A stretch of DNA of 23,998 nt, taken from NCBI GenBank assembly GCA_036897625.1, contig JAYMTA010000810.1, forward strand, positions 1-23,998. Direction: 5' to 3'. Positions within the stretch are counted from its first letter, which is position 1. Each line of letters opens with the position of its first letter. Below, one piece after another: positions 1 through 17,145 of the stretch. Below the pieces are notes generated by a model that was not told the origin of the DNA, did no database searches, and saw only the letters and a program-made list of their open reading frames with translations. This stretch comes from Pelargonium cotyledonis (taxonomy: Eukaryota > Streptophyta > Magnoliopsida > Geraniales > Geraniaceae). A program made the position numbers and the translations under genes.

Positions 1-3000
1 GCGGAGCCCGGGGCGGCGGGCTGGCCTTCCGGGCTGAGCGGCACTGCTGGCGAGGCCATCCACGGATGGCTACCCCTCAGGGCAGATGCTTATGAGAAAC
101 TCGACAAGGTTGGTGCCATCAAATTCTGTCATGCTTTTCTTCTTTCTTTCAATTTGGTTGTATGGTAATAGCATTGATTGGTCATTTTGTGATCTTAATT
201 AGCATTGTATGATTGTATCCATTCATGGTAGGAAATGAAAATTGGTGGGACTAAACATCAGTTAATACAAAGTTGGGGATTACTGAAATCAAGAGCTCTA
301 ATACTATTGGAGTCATATTTGAAAATGAGCTTAAAAGCACATAGCATACATGTATTTGCTCAACTTTGACTCATCAAGAGTAATCACCGATTAAGTCTTG
401 GAATATCCAAGTAGAGTACACTAATTCAGCTCATCTCTTTAATCTTGCAACTAATGTTTGACAGGATTGAATATGTGACTATGATGGTGTCTCACTTTTT
501 GTTGATGTTTGTTAGTTGTTTATATGTTGATGATTCTCAATTGCTCTTACACCTATAGATTGGACAAGGTACATACAGCAGTGTGTTTCGAGCCCGTGAA
601 GTTGAGACTGGGAGGATAGTAGCCCTGAAGAAGGTGCACTTTGACAATTTCCAACCAGAAAGTGTTAGGTTTATGGCGAGAGAAATAATGATTCTTCGCA
701 AACTTGATCATCCAAACATTATCAAGTTGGAAGGGATAATTACTTCTCGACTCTCATGCAACATATACCTTGTGTTTGAGTACATGGAGCACGATCTTTC
801 TGGACTACTATCTTCTCCTGACGTTAAGTTCAGCGAAGCACAAGTAAGTTTCTAGACTAAGTTTGTGTTTGTATATATGCACTTTGTTTTTTGGTTGAAA
901 TCAGTAATCCCATCTGGTAGTGCAAGTAAAAGAGAAGGAAGGAGAAATTTAAGAAGGTAAAGGTTTGATTTTTCTTGGCAGATTAAGTGTTACATGAAGC
1001 AGCTGTTAGCTGGCATCGAGCACTGCCACATGAGAGGTATAATGCATAGAGACATTAAGGCATCCAATATTCTGGTCAACAATCAAGGAGTTTTGAAACT
1101 GGGAGATTTTGGATTGGCAAATATCAACAACTCGAGGAACAGACATTCACTAACCAGCCGAGTTGTGACTTTGTGGTATCGTCCTCCTGAACTTTTGATG
1201 GGATCAACGGATTATGGAGTGTCTATAGATCTCTGGAGTGTGGGCTGTGTATTTGCAGAACTTCTCATTGGGAGACCTATCCTTAAAGGAAGAACTGAGG
1301 TGATTATACTAATTTGAATATGATTTTTTTTCTTGAACTCGCAATATCCCAACATGTACTACTATTTAACTATTGGATAAGGATGAATAAGGAACTTCAT
1401 GTTCATGCTTAAACATTGCAGTATATCCTGCTTTAATCTGTTTTCACCTTCTTCTACAATTCCTTGTACAAAAAAGATTCATGTTATGCTTTAAAAGGGT
1501 TTATTTAGCTATTTTAATTGTCCCCATACCAAAAATTTCAAGATGGAAAATAAGTTAAGAACTCTCAAAGATCTATGGATATGACAGTTGGGTTAGGTAT
1601 TGGGAACTGTGTAATTTGCTGAATTCTATACCCTCACAAAAGACTTATTGATTGGATTGCTTTGAATCTTTAGTCATTTGACAGTTGAAGTTGAGCAATG
1701 TTTTTTGTGCAATCTACAGGTTGAACAATTACACAAAATCTTCAAGCTTTGTGGTAGTCCATCGGAGGAATACTGGAAACAATGCCGCCTTCCACTAGCT
1801 AGCGTTTTCAAATCCCGGCGTACATATGAAAGTTCTCTTCGGGAGAGGTGTAAAGATTTTCCATTAACTGCTGTGAACCTTATAGAAACTTTGCTTTCCA
1901 TAGAACCTTACAAGCGAGGGACAGCTTCTTCTGCCCTTATATCTGAGGTCAGTCAGTGTTGCTGATCTTTTTGAGCCCTTGATTTCAACTTAAAAGCTCA
2001 ATCCATCATAGTGCATCATATTCTGCAACTATGCATTCTTTGAATTTTGATTTGATGTCTTTGTTTTTTTATATTATTCCAGTATTTCATGAGTAAGCCT
2101 TTCGCATGTGAACCATCGAGATTGCCCAAGTATCCGCCTAACAAAGAAATTGATGCTAAGAATCGTGAGGAAGCCCGAAGGTAACATATTCTACTGTATT
2201 GTAATAAAAATGGAAAGCTTATGGAACTTTGTTCCTTCCATCATATCAATGCCTATTTGTCTGCTTGTGTATTGTTAGAGCATTAAACTATTATTGGGCC
2301 TTTAACTATCAGCTTAAACTTTTAGTTGAGATGGTTCTTTACATGGTATCAGAGCGTTGGTGACAAAAGGTCCCGGGTTCGAGTCTCAATGCCACCCATA
2401 TTAAATTCCTTCACAAGGGAAAAGGTGGACCGGGCTTGTTAGAGCATTAAACTATTATTGGGCCTTAGATACGAGTTTTAAATAAAGCTATGAGTACATA
2501 TAGTGTTTTGTCTCTTGCCAATACTGAATTATATACTTGCAGGAAAAGGGCTAGGGCTGGCAATGCACGAGACCCAACAGCAAAAAGAAAGTCAAGAAAA
2601 GGTCGTAAGGTCTCGCAAGATCCAAATGGTGTCACTAGACGAAGAGAGGTACGCGCGCGCGCAAGTGCATAGTGAACTGACTTGCATTTGTGGTTAGAAG
2701 AGAACTGAGTGGATCTTATTATGTCTTCATTTCACATTTTTGCAGGAGGTTCATGGAAATTCTCTATCAGTTCGTAGACTCAATGGTAGCAATCCAAAAG
2801 TTGCCAATGGAAGAGGAGCTTATAGGGAGGAGATGGATGCATCTAAAGAGAAGAGTCATTTCTCAGGTCCAGTAGCAATCACAGCACCAACCAGCTTTGC
2901 ATGGACCTCTAAAAGACGGAATGATGATGTTAGATCCTCACTCTCGTACAGCATCTCTTGTACAGATCTAATTAGTTCGGTAGATTCCAATAAACCTGTC

Positions 3001-3268
3001 TCAAAGAGTAGCTTGGATGTACCGGATAAAGAGAATGGTGACCTGGTAAGAACTAAGAACCAAAATGATATTCTCAAACTAGTTTGTTCCTTTTTGGTTT
3101 CACTCATTATGCATTATGACCATTTGGCAGAGATATGTGAGCCACAAGGACCCAAAAGAGAGGGTTGAATTCTCTGTGCCACTGTTAACCGAATCAGACA
3201 TAATTGATGAGCTCCTAGACAGGAATGAAGTACATATTCGATGGGCAGTTCACGAGCCAAGGTTCTAA
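1..3268 (+). CDS. CDK-like Ser/Thr protein kinase (At1g54610 type), 5' partial
   Basis: Exons: 1-108, 559-843, 982-1299, 1720-1947, 2083-2180, 2543-2648, 2746-3045, 3131-3268. Joined they give 526 aa to the TAA stop; the frame is open at base 1, so the N-terminus lies upstream. Numbered from the window edge, the glycine loop IGQGTYSSV is 37-45, the ATP lysine is K60 (VALKK), the catalytic MHRD aspartate is D155, the DFG aspartate is D173, and a CDK-style TLWYRPPELL motif follows. There is no TxY MAPK motif. About 170 residues of tail after the kinase domain include a Lys/Arg-rich stretch (KRKSRKGRK, encoded in 2543-2648), a possible nuclear signal. Family knowledge places it among plant CDK-related kinases related to CDKC/CRK proteins, whose substrates are mostly unknown. 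All catalytic residues are present. The kinase call is very secure; the exact orthologue is not. Confidence 0.93.
2273..2467 (+). mobile_element. TRIM-like or solo-fragment LTR retrotransposon remnant in kinase intron 5
   Basis: A perfect 30-bp direct repeat occurs at 2273-2302 and 2437-2466, both copies starting TGTTAGAGC. The left copy can be extended to an LTR-like unit 2273-2343 that begins TG and ends CA. It is followed at once by TGGTATCAGAGC (2344-2355), the standard primer binding site complementary to the 3' end of plant initiator tRNA-Met. The right copy loses similarity after 30 bp, so the second LTR is truncated or diverged. There is no coding capacity in the roughly 80 bp between. 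The element lies wholly in the intron 2181-2542, so it should be spliced out. An alternative is a tandem duplication of part of a longer, eroded LTR. Confidence 0.6.
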
Positions 3269-3830
3269 GAAGGTACGCTTTTTTAGCTTCTCTCATCAGG
3301 CAAGTGGTTGCTGATTTTGTTTTAGGCATGGATCAGTACTTTAGTGTTATGGTTTTGCAGATAGATGTACATGATCGGAAAATCATCCCCAGCCTGAAAA
3401 TGCATGCTCTACACATACATTAGCAATTCCAAATCCTGACATACAAGCTTGAGCGGCTGGTGCTGCATAGCATTCATGGTGCTACATGATTTTTAGGCTC
3501 AGTTTTGTGCTATAATGTATAATGTATTGATATCATGTATAGAGAAATTAAGATAGCAAAAGGGTAAAAGTTGATGTAGTATTGGACTGATGAGAAAGCT
3601 AAAAGGAATGTGGTACCAGAAATTAAGATTGAGAGTAGAGCAGATGCTGTAAATGATGTATGAAACTATGAATCCATCAGCCTTCACATTCATGTACAAA
3701 AGAAATACCCACATTTTGATTGTAGGATTAGATCACTTGCAAGCGAGTAGGCTTGATTGTGTCTGCATATATTTGTAATGACGCAGCCAAGTCAATGAAA
3801 ATCCTGTATCAAATAAAGAAGAACAAAAAC
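3269..3830 (+). other. 3' UTR of the CDK-like kinase, with probable UTR intron 3273-3360
   Basis: Four bases after the TAA there is a donor AAG|GTACGC (intron from 3273), and TTTTGCAG ends at 3360. This gives a probable 88-bp 3' UTR intron. Downstream the sequence is AT-rich with no open frame of note. AATAAAG near 3811-3820 is a plausible polyadenylation signal. The transcript end is inferred only. Confidence 0.5.
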
Positions 3831-4980
3831 AATTTTGGGAAATTTTCAGATGGATTCGTTTCGACGAAGTGTTGACTAATTTTTAACACACGTATTATAT
3901 GTCTTGTGTAACTATTTTTTGAGACTAAGTCGAAACACAAAATAAATGTATTTGGACGGACGTTCCGCAATCACAAATTCTTTGACGCGGTTGTGAGTAT
4001 TAATTCGAAAGATGATATCACCTCATTAACACACTAAATATCATTGACTTAAAACTTTTCAACTTTCTCGAACTTCTTTTCCTCTCCCTCACCCACACTA
4101 TTGAGTTCTCCGCCACCGCTCCGTCTATTGTTGCAGACATTTTTTGGCCGTAGGAGTGTTGTACTTGAAGTATATTTCCATTGGACTTTTTGTCCATTAC
4201 TTAAGCTTGTCACACTACAAGGTAACAGACCATTAAACAAAACATAGAGGTACCCATGAATTTAACCTCTGGGTGTGAGAATAACAATTTCTACGTACTA
4301 TTGTAAAATATGAGTGCGTATGTGAGTTTGAGAGTTCAAAGTGTGAATGACACAAATTAGCGCGTCTTGGAAGGAAGTAAGGGTGTCGTTTGTTGACACA
4401 AACATCTTATTAGAGGTCGACATGCGTGGGTGTGTGCGTTTTGGAGGCGGGTATACTAGGGACGCGTGCATACGTGATGCACATACTTACAGGGTGGCCT
4501 GCAAGGCTTAGGGGTCTCATACATAGCGTTGCAGAGGAACAGAGGGATATGAGGTCCCTTTATCGCACAAACCTTTGAGACCTTATGAAAGTATCATAGA
4601 GGCGTTGGAGGGACCTCGATGGATCTTGTGTAGTATCAAGGTGTCGTGAGTAGGATTAAGAGGCATTTGTATGTGAGGCAATCGAGGGTTTATTAGGGGT
4701 GTGTGATTCACTTGCGGGTGGTTGCGACTTATGGGGAATCATGTGTGGCTAGAGATCTCGTGTGCCATGTTTGAAGGCATCCTGGAGGAGTTTTGAAGGA
4801 AACATGTTTATCCATTTCGAGTCCTAAAAGATGAGTCGGGTCTTAAAAATATCACTAACGCGATAAAAAGAAGACATGCATGATGATTAATCCATCCGTA
4901 TGCAACTCTAGACCAAGAGGGAAACGAGACGGGGACGGGGAGTGCAAAATCTGCTCCCGCCCATCCTATGGTATCATATT
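3831..4980. other. Intergenic region with no recognised gene
   Basis: There is no ORF with family resemblance on either strand, and no splice-consistent exon chain was found. From about 4380 to 4760 the plus strand becomes rich in G and T. No terminal repeats or target duplications could be seen. It may be a decayed transposon or spacer; I cannot name it. Confidence 0.5.
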
Positions 4981-5074
4981 CTCATCCAGGGGCATTTTCG
5001 TACTTTTCTAAATAACTGAAAAGTAAAATTAATTTGCGTTGCTGCTTGTGTCCTTGATTGGTCCTCAATTCCCG

Positions 5075-5078
<4 letters not shown>

Positions 5079-5112
<34 letters not shown>
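5079..5112 (+). repeat. (GA)17 microsatellite in SnRK1 leader or core promoter
   Basis: 34 bases of uninterrupted GA. It lies about 125 bp before the leader donor site at 5237. GA/CT tracts near transcription starts are common in plant genes and can bind BBR/BPC-type GAGA factors. That role is inferred here. Confidence 0.95.
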
Positions 5113-10936
<5,824 letters not shown>

Positions 10937-11502
10937 AGTGAGAGGCTACAACTTTGATTGTCCTTTAATTCACGCACGCACATGCATGTGCATAAAATCC
11001 CTACCATGTATATATACACACTGCTTTACCGCTGTTATTAAGCCAAGCCTTGGACATGAAGCTGGCTGGCTGTTCACTGGTAGGTCTGAGTTTTGACAGT
11101 CTGCCTCGAGAGATAATTCTCATTTTGCTCCAGAAAGGAACTTTATAAATCACTTGTAATATCTTTTTGTTCAACGAGCTATATATCTTTTTGTTCTCTA
11201 TGACTCTGTTTGATGAATTTGTCGTGTTTCTTACTTCTTACTATTCTGAAATCAGTGTTTCATTCATGTCGTCTGTTAATTGTTCATAACTCAGTCACAA
11301 TAATCATTCACAGATACATACATGTCCAGAATTATAAAAATGTATATATATTAGTGAATAAATGGTCACAAGACATCCCAATCTAGCTCTTTACCGAAAA
11401 TTACAATTCATTTCCTTTTGTTTCAATCCTCAGAATGAGAAGTTAGAGTAGAGAAATTGATAAGAAAGCATACAAATATTGTTTGGTGAATTGGTGTATA
11501 GA
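10937..11502. other. Convergent 3' region between SnRK1 and the ERF gene
   Basis: 566 bp hold the 3' UTRs of SnRK1 (plus) and of the ERF gene (minus). A perfect 14-bp palindrome, GCACATGCATGTGC, lies at 10978-10991 and contains the RY motif CATGCATG. No clear terminator or AATAAA signal could be assigned to either transcript. Confidence 0.5.
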
Positions 11503-12606
11503 TTAGTAGTTGACGAAGCAGATAGGAGGAAGATCAAGAGAGCTCCAAAGTAACATGTCTCCATCATTGCTTGAAGATGAAGATGCTCCCAAAATTCCAG
11601 CCCTAACTTCATTTTGTTGATTCTGGTGTCCCATTACTTTCCCATATACAATATTCCTCTCCTCCTCTGTGTCGCCATTGTTTCGAAGATTGCTTCCCTT
11701 CAACTTCAAGCACTCGGTTATCCCATTGAATGCATAAAGAGAAGCCGAGAACTTGCGTTCATCTTTCATCCTCTTGAACATTGAAGGCTCTTCCTCACCC
11801 TCCACACCTTCTGATCCTATCTCTTCAGCCATCACGAAAGGAGAGCTGTAGTTGGCTGTTGTTACATCATCCACAAACTTGAAATCCAATACCTGCACCA
11901 GCTCCTCACCATCTTCATCTTCTTCGCCTTCTAATTCTTCTCCCACATTAGAACTTGAAGGTTGTGTTAATTGATCGTGCCAGTACTTGAGCTCCAAATC
12001 CATCTCTGTGCCTGCACAAGACTGATCAGGACTTGTTGTCATGGTACAATGATGATCAGTACCACTACTTGTGATGCTGTCATTGGCTAGGATATAAGAA
12101 TCAGGATCGTTAAGGAGATTGGCGAACTGGGTATCCGAGAAATCTGTTGCTGCTTCAGCTTGTAGCTGGTTATTTGCATTGGGTGGTGAACAAATGGTTG
12201 CATCTTCAGAGCAAGAGTTGTTTCTATCTTTGAGCCTCTGGAGGAGAAGGTTTGTGATCTTTGAGGGAAGAGCTGGAGACGAAGAAGACGAGGATGGAGA
12301 GGAGGGCCAGAAGTTTGTGCGAGTATTGGCACCGCGAAGCAAGCAAGCAGCCTCATCATAGGCCCTTGCAGCTTCCTCAGCTGTGTCAAAAGTGCCCAAC
12401 CACACCCTTATCTTTTGTATGGTGTCCTTGATCTCGGCCACCCACCGGCCAGAGGGCCTTTGCCGGACACAAACAAAACGCTTGCGAGCTCTCTTGGCGC
12501 CGCCACCTAGAGCTGCACCTTCCCTCACCATCTCTTCCCATGCCATGTTTGCTTCACCACAAGCCTTGGCTTCTACACCTTCACAAGCTTTCCTCTTTCT
12601 TGCCAT
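11503..12606 (-). CDS. RAP2-11: AP2/ERF transcription factor, RAP2-11/ERN-like
   Basis: A single exon encodes 367 aa; the ATG is at 12604-12606. The N-terminus is basic (MARKRK). A single AP2/ERF DNA-binding domain spans about 44-100: it has [15 protein letters not shown], then [20 protein letters not shown], then [13 protein letters not shown]. The replacement of the usual WGKWAAEI by SGRWVAEI, and the following [12 protein letters not shown] (115-126), are typical of the RAP2-11/ERN subgroup. That subgroup includes the potassium-starvation factor RAP2.11 and the legume nodulation factors ERN1/ERN2. A strongly acidic segment (223-236) and Ser-rich stretches suggest an activation region. Odd point: residue 46 is Cys (codon at 12469-12471) where the family has Gly (VGVRQR). 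The frame is otherwise intact, so the gene looks functional, but DNA contact may be affected. The symbol reflects subgroup likeness, not proven orthology. Confidence 0.92.
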   Translation of the reverse strand: MARKRKACEGVEAKACGEANMAWEEMVREGAALGGGAKRARKRFVCVRQRPSGRWVAEIKDTIQKIRVWLGTFDTAEEAARAYDEAACLLRGANTRTNFWPSSPSSSSSSPALPSKITNLLLQRLKDRNNSCSEDATICSPPNANNQLQAEAATDFSDTQFANLLNDPDSYILANDSITSSGTDHHCTMTTSPDQSCAGTEMDLELKYWHDQLTQPSSSNVGEELEGEEDEDGEELVQVLDFKFVDDVTTANYSSPFVMAEEIGSEGVEGEEEPSMFKRMKDERKFSASLYAFNGITECLKLKGSNLRNNGDTEEERNIVYGKVMGHQNQQNEVRAGILGASSSSSNDGDMLLWSSLDLPPICFVNY

Positions 12607-12682
12607 TTTGAAAGAAAAGTTGTGCTCTCTCGTGTATATCCTTGTGTTTCTTTAGTCTAGTTTTGGTTACATTTGGTCTTGC

Positions 12683-12695
12683 ATTTATATTTATA
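12683..12695 (-). promoter_or_regulatory. Probable TATA box of the ERF gene
   Basis: On the minus strand the sequence reads TATAAATATAAAT, about 77 bases before the ERF start codon. Position and sequence fit a plant core promoter with a short 5' UTR. No experiment supports it. Confidence 0.55.
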
Positions 12696-13400
12696 ACAAG
12701 CTAGTAGAAGAAGATTCTGTCAAAGGACAATGAAGAGTTGAATGGGTCTTCACAGTATCATTGAGTTTTTGTTTCTATTTCTTTGTTCCTCTTGTAGCTT
12801 TTGGCTTCACACCACACCACCTGGAGGCTTCTCTGATTTGCTCCAAAGCCTCACTACAAGATACATGTCAAGCCACAAAAAGCTAAGACAAATAATAGTT
12901 TAATTGTACATTGACTATTAAATATATTTTGTCACCACAATTTAATAATCATGAGCATTACATACTCATATTCTATTTTAGTTCATCATTAGGTGGCTTT
13001 TGGTCACTGATAAAGGCATTGAAAATGACATTGTTGTTGGACCAACTCTAGTATAATATCCATTTGTAAAACATACTGTAATTTGTAAATGGTTGAATGC
13101 TATTTACCAAGCCTTAAGCACAAACAGAAAGTTAAAAATTTTCCAACAATCACAGATGTAGACTCTAAAAAAATTTAGTTAAGCCCAAATATGATTTATA
13201 CATATATTTTAATGCAGAGGAAGTTAAATCAAGTTCAAAAGAATATGTTTTCTTGAGATTACAGCATCAAGAGAGACAAAAACTGAAATAACTACAAAAG
13301 CATGTACACAGTTGAATGTTTAATCAATCTGTTAACAGTACAATTTGCACAAGATCAAGGTCATGGTCCATGATAATGGGTGTTTTTACTCCATTACTAT
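12696..13400. other. ERF upstream region; no gene seen
   Basis: AT-rich spacer between the ERF gene and the transcript end of the OSCA gene. Both are transcribed leftward. It presumably holds the ERF promoter. No coding exon, RNA gene or repeat with clear ends was recognised. Confidence 0.5.
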
Positions 13401-13498
13401 TAAGCTAGAGTGGTAGATGAGGCAAAGAAGGCGTCAATGGCCATGCTCGATGATCCACGTGGAGGTCTGGCATGGCAACCATATTCTCCGGAGCATAA
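13401..13498 (-). other. Probable 3' UTR terminal exon of the OSCA gene (GC-richer block)
   Basis: On the minus strand TTTTATGCCAG ends at 13499, a fair acceptor. A strong donor, GTATGTG, starts at 13924, only 5 bases after the OSCA stop codon. Joining them gives a 426-bp 3' UTR intron, 13499-13924. The block beyond is richer in G and C than its surroundings and holds a 10-bp palindrome with a G-box, TCCACGTGGA (13454-13463). It is open for about 30 codons in two minus frames, so a small separate coding exon cannot be excluded. Confidence 0.4.
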
Positions 13499-13929
13499 CT
13501 GGCATAAAATGCTATTGTTGAAACAGTATAAAAATTGCCAATAAACTAACATTTGAGTTTATAATTTGATAACAGGTGTAGAAAGAGCAATAAACTACAA
13601 TGATAAGCTGCAGATGCTTATAGACTAATCTTTCAAAGAAATTAGTAGAGATGTTACAATATATGCTACAGAACTGTAGTCAAAGCCTAAAAAACAAGCT
13701 TCCATGTGCAAATTTGCAAATTATTCAAGAAAACAACACAATCAAACATTACATACAACAGATGATTGGCTCTACCTTTTAGCCAAAGCTTTACATTGGG
13801 ATCTATAAGCTATTTTCTGTGATATTAGCATGTCAAATGGTTCACAAGATCATGTTACTTGAAGGAGAGGCACTAACTGTCTAAATCCACAATGGAAGTA
13901 GATGATGAATTAGTGATCACATACCACTT

Positions 13930-16900
13930 TCAAACTTCAGCAGCACGAAGAAGGGGAGTGTTTTGCCTATCATCGTTTCTGGAATATTGGATTGGCAAGA
14001 AAGCTGGATCTTGATAAGCAGAGACTAATTTCTCATAAAATTCAGTCATAGCAGGGTTATCCTGGTCTCCTTTATCTTTCTTTATCAAGCACTGCCAAGA
14101 ATATAAACAAATATGTCAAAAGGAAATGGAATACACTAAAAATTGGGGGTAGATAAAAAACAAGAATATGTTACGTAACAGGAGGAAGAAGAAAATCTTT
14201 GCAGTCACAACATGGTTGGAATGGTATGGAGTCGCAACAGAGAATCTAGATGAGTAGATCAGAGGAAATGCAGAAAGCAGAAACTATTTCCACTAAGATT
14301 GAGGGAGATGAAACAGATATACAAGGACATAGTTGAGAATAACGTAATGTGCTTGGCCTATAATCCTTGAACGCAATAACAGTCATATGCAGTGGTCTAA
14401 ATTTTTGCATTTTAATCTTGTACTTCATATTTCATCACTAGGCTAGATACAAGGCTCTTTTTTACCAGATATACTGTTCGGTCCAATCCCCAAAAGTTAA
14501 TAGCACTAGCAGAGTAACTGAATATATGATGGTAATATCTGACATTATAATAATGAGCATGCCCTGTACAACTATTTTCAGAACTCGCAAGGAATTGAAC
14601 TTAGTATCTGGGAGTATATATACACTTAGATATGAGAAGTAACCACTGGAGCTAGCAGGTCTTCCAAAGAGTTGAATGCTTCCTATTTATAGATTTTTAT
14701 AATTAAAATGCTAGAACAAAGAAAATGTGTAGCTAAATAATAACCTAATAACATGCAATAATTTATGGGGTATCTTCTAAGAATAAAGAGATGACATTTC
14801 TAACAGTTACACTGCAGACATCCAAGTCCCTTGGTTTGTTTATTTTCTCCTGTTTCGTATTATTTATTTTTGCTTCTTAATGAATAAAGTTATTGATCTT
14901 CCAAGCTTTAATCCTGATGTAGGTACCAACAGAGGGTACACATAAATCACATAATAGTAATGGACTAATTGAAACTAATTTAAAACGTGAAAACTTGCAG
15001 TAAGAATGTACGGGGTTTATTCATACCTCAGCAGAATAAGCTTTGAACATGGGTCCAAAACGTTTTTGGCAGTAGTCATTGAAAAGAAGCGTGAGAACTG
15101 GAAGAGGAACAATTAAAGTGGATGCTAGAGGGAGCTTTTTAAGCCCAAATAGCCCAATTGCAATAATTTGCATCAGTATCAAGGAAAAGATTGTTGAATT
15201 GTGCACTATGGGCCAAAACCTTCCACCTGTTTCATATTTGACTGTATAGACATTCAGTAACTGCAAAACATAAACAAATGCAAATTTAGTAGGATCATAT
15301 GGAGCTTAATATTTTCATAATTTATTAACTAAGGTAAATAACTCAATGATGCAACACATTATAAAACTGCTTTGTCATGCATCACTTGTGATAAGAATTC
15401 AAGTTGCAGTTCCATAAACACATTATTTAGATATCTTGACAGTGGAAAGCCCGGGTATAACTTTCATAAAATAATGAGTTAAAAATAAATATCATGGCAT
15501 TCTGACCTGGTTGCGGAAGATGATATATCCCAGACAATAATAAACCAAGAGGAATGGAAGAATCAGTGGAGCAAGGAAGAAGTATGTTATCCCAAGAAGT
15601 CCAAAGAAGAGAAGCTTGGGAATTTCACTGTGGTAAGGAACGGACGGAACATCAAATTCATCAGCTGTTTTTCCACCAAATAGTCCTTTTATCCAACTGA
15701 AAACGAGTTTAACCAGTCGACAGAGTTCAGACGATAGACTGGTCCATCCAGATGTCACAACATATGCAATAAAGAATGAGGCCTAGTCAAAATTTCCAAC
15801 GACAATGTCAGGAAACTATTAGATGTTCACTAGATAGAATTAGATGCAAATGAGATACAGTCAATTTAAAATAAACGAAAGAATAACCCTCGTGACAACT
15901 AAATATGACATTGAGCAAAAGTTGGGTGGTAACTGAAAATTAATTCATCATAGCTTTTGATGAAGCTCTGCTCCCTTAATTGCACTACCCGGCATTTTCC
16001 AATATTTAATAAGGAACATGAACAGAAACTAAAGATGTCCATGCAATGATATTTTCCATAAAATCCAAATTAGCAATGGTTTTCTCACCTGCGCTGGAAC
16101 AGCTTTAGCTAGTACTGCAGCAATTTCCTTGGGCTGAAAGAAGACATCAACCTGATAGAGAGCTGTTCCTGACAGTACATTTGCAAAGAAAATGTTCCAT
16201 ATAGTAAACAACAATACCTTAATGCATGCACTTTTCTCTATCTGGCTGTTAGATATAAATCCTTGTATAGACGATAACATTATCATAACTGGAGGCACGC
16301 GGGATAGGAACAACTGAAGAATAAGACTAGGAAGATATCCTGTCACCACTTGACTGACAATTGTTCTACAACCCAAAAAGTCCCATGTTTAGCATTACAA
16401 GTAATTTATTGAAAACAACAGAATTAGAAAACAAAGATATTAACACCATATTCGTCACAGTATCCACATTATAGCTTCAAGAGGGGCCTACATGAATACC
16501 AAATAGTTATGGCACTCTGAAAGCACAGCTAATTATGTTAATTTCTACCAGATTTGGGGGAAGTTTTTATATCTTGTGTGATTCCAGTGAGAAAGTGGCC
16601 AGTTCCCCTGTTTTTTGCTGAAAATAATAGGAAAAAGAGAACATATAGAGAAAAGAAAAGGCATCCCACATTTGTGTGTAAATAAAAATGGAAAGAACGA
16701 ACAAATAACATTAGAGACCTCATATGCATATATGATCATTTTGAATTTTAGCATAACAAACTGAAAATAATGGTCAAGTACATAAATTCACATTGAGTTC
16801 ATGGGAGTTTTGGTATGCCTACATATTTTTTTGGAAACTAATATTTTGCTTGAAGTTCCAATGACATGACAAAAATATATTCTTATTAATCCAATATTAA

Positions 16901-17063
16901 TAGAATTCCGTCTAATCCTTATAATTGAATAAGTATTACATTGCTGGCTTCAACAATCCACCCAAGAAGATAACAGTGAACAAAAGTGACCAGTAATTTT
17001 GTCGTCTCTGGAGTGTCAATGGTTTCTATTACTCACCAAAGTAGTTGAAGACATGAATTGTGT

Positions 17064-17145
<82 letters not shown>

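Noticed and set aside
2344..2400. tRNA gene, because of a B-box-like GGTTCGAGTCT and TGGTATCAGAGC
   Set aside because: There is no A box and no cloverleaf. TGGTATCAGAGC is better explained as a retrotransposon primer binding site.
4049..4240. 63-codon minus-strand open frame
   Set aside because: It is short, low in complexity near its end, and has no recognised motif or splice partners.
12119..12655. Plus-strand open frames opposite the ERF gene
   Set aside because: They are antisense shadows of a clear AP2/ERF coding exon and show no domain of their own.
16538..16754. Hydrophobic minus-strand open frames between OSCA exons
   Set aside because: They lie within the intron 16366-17329. The exons on both sides join in frame without them and match the family.
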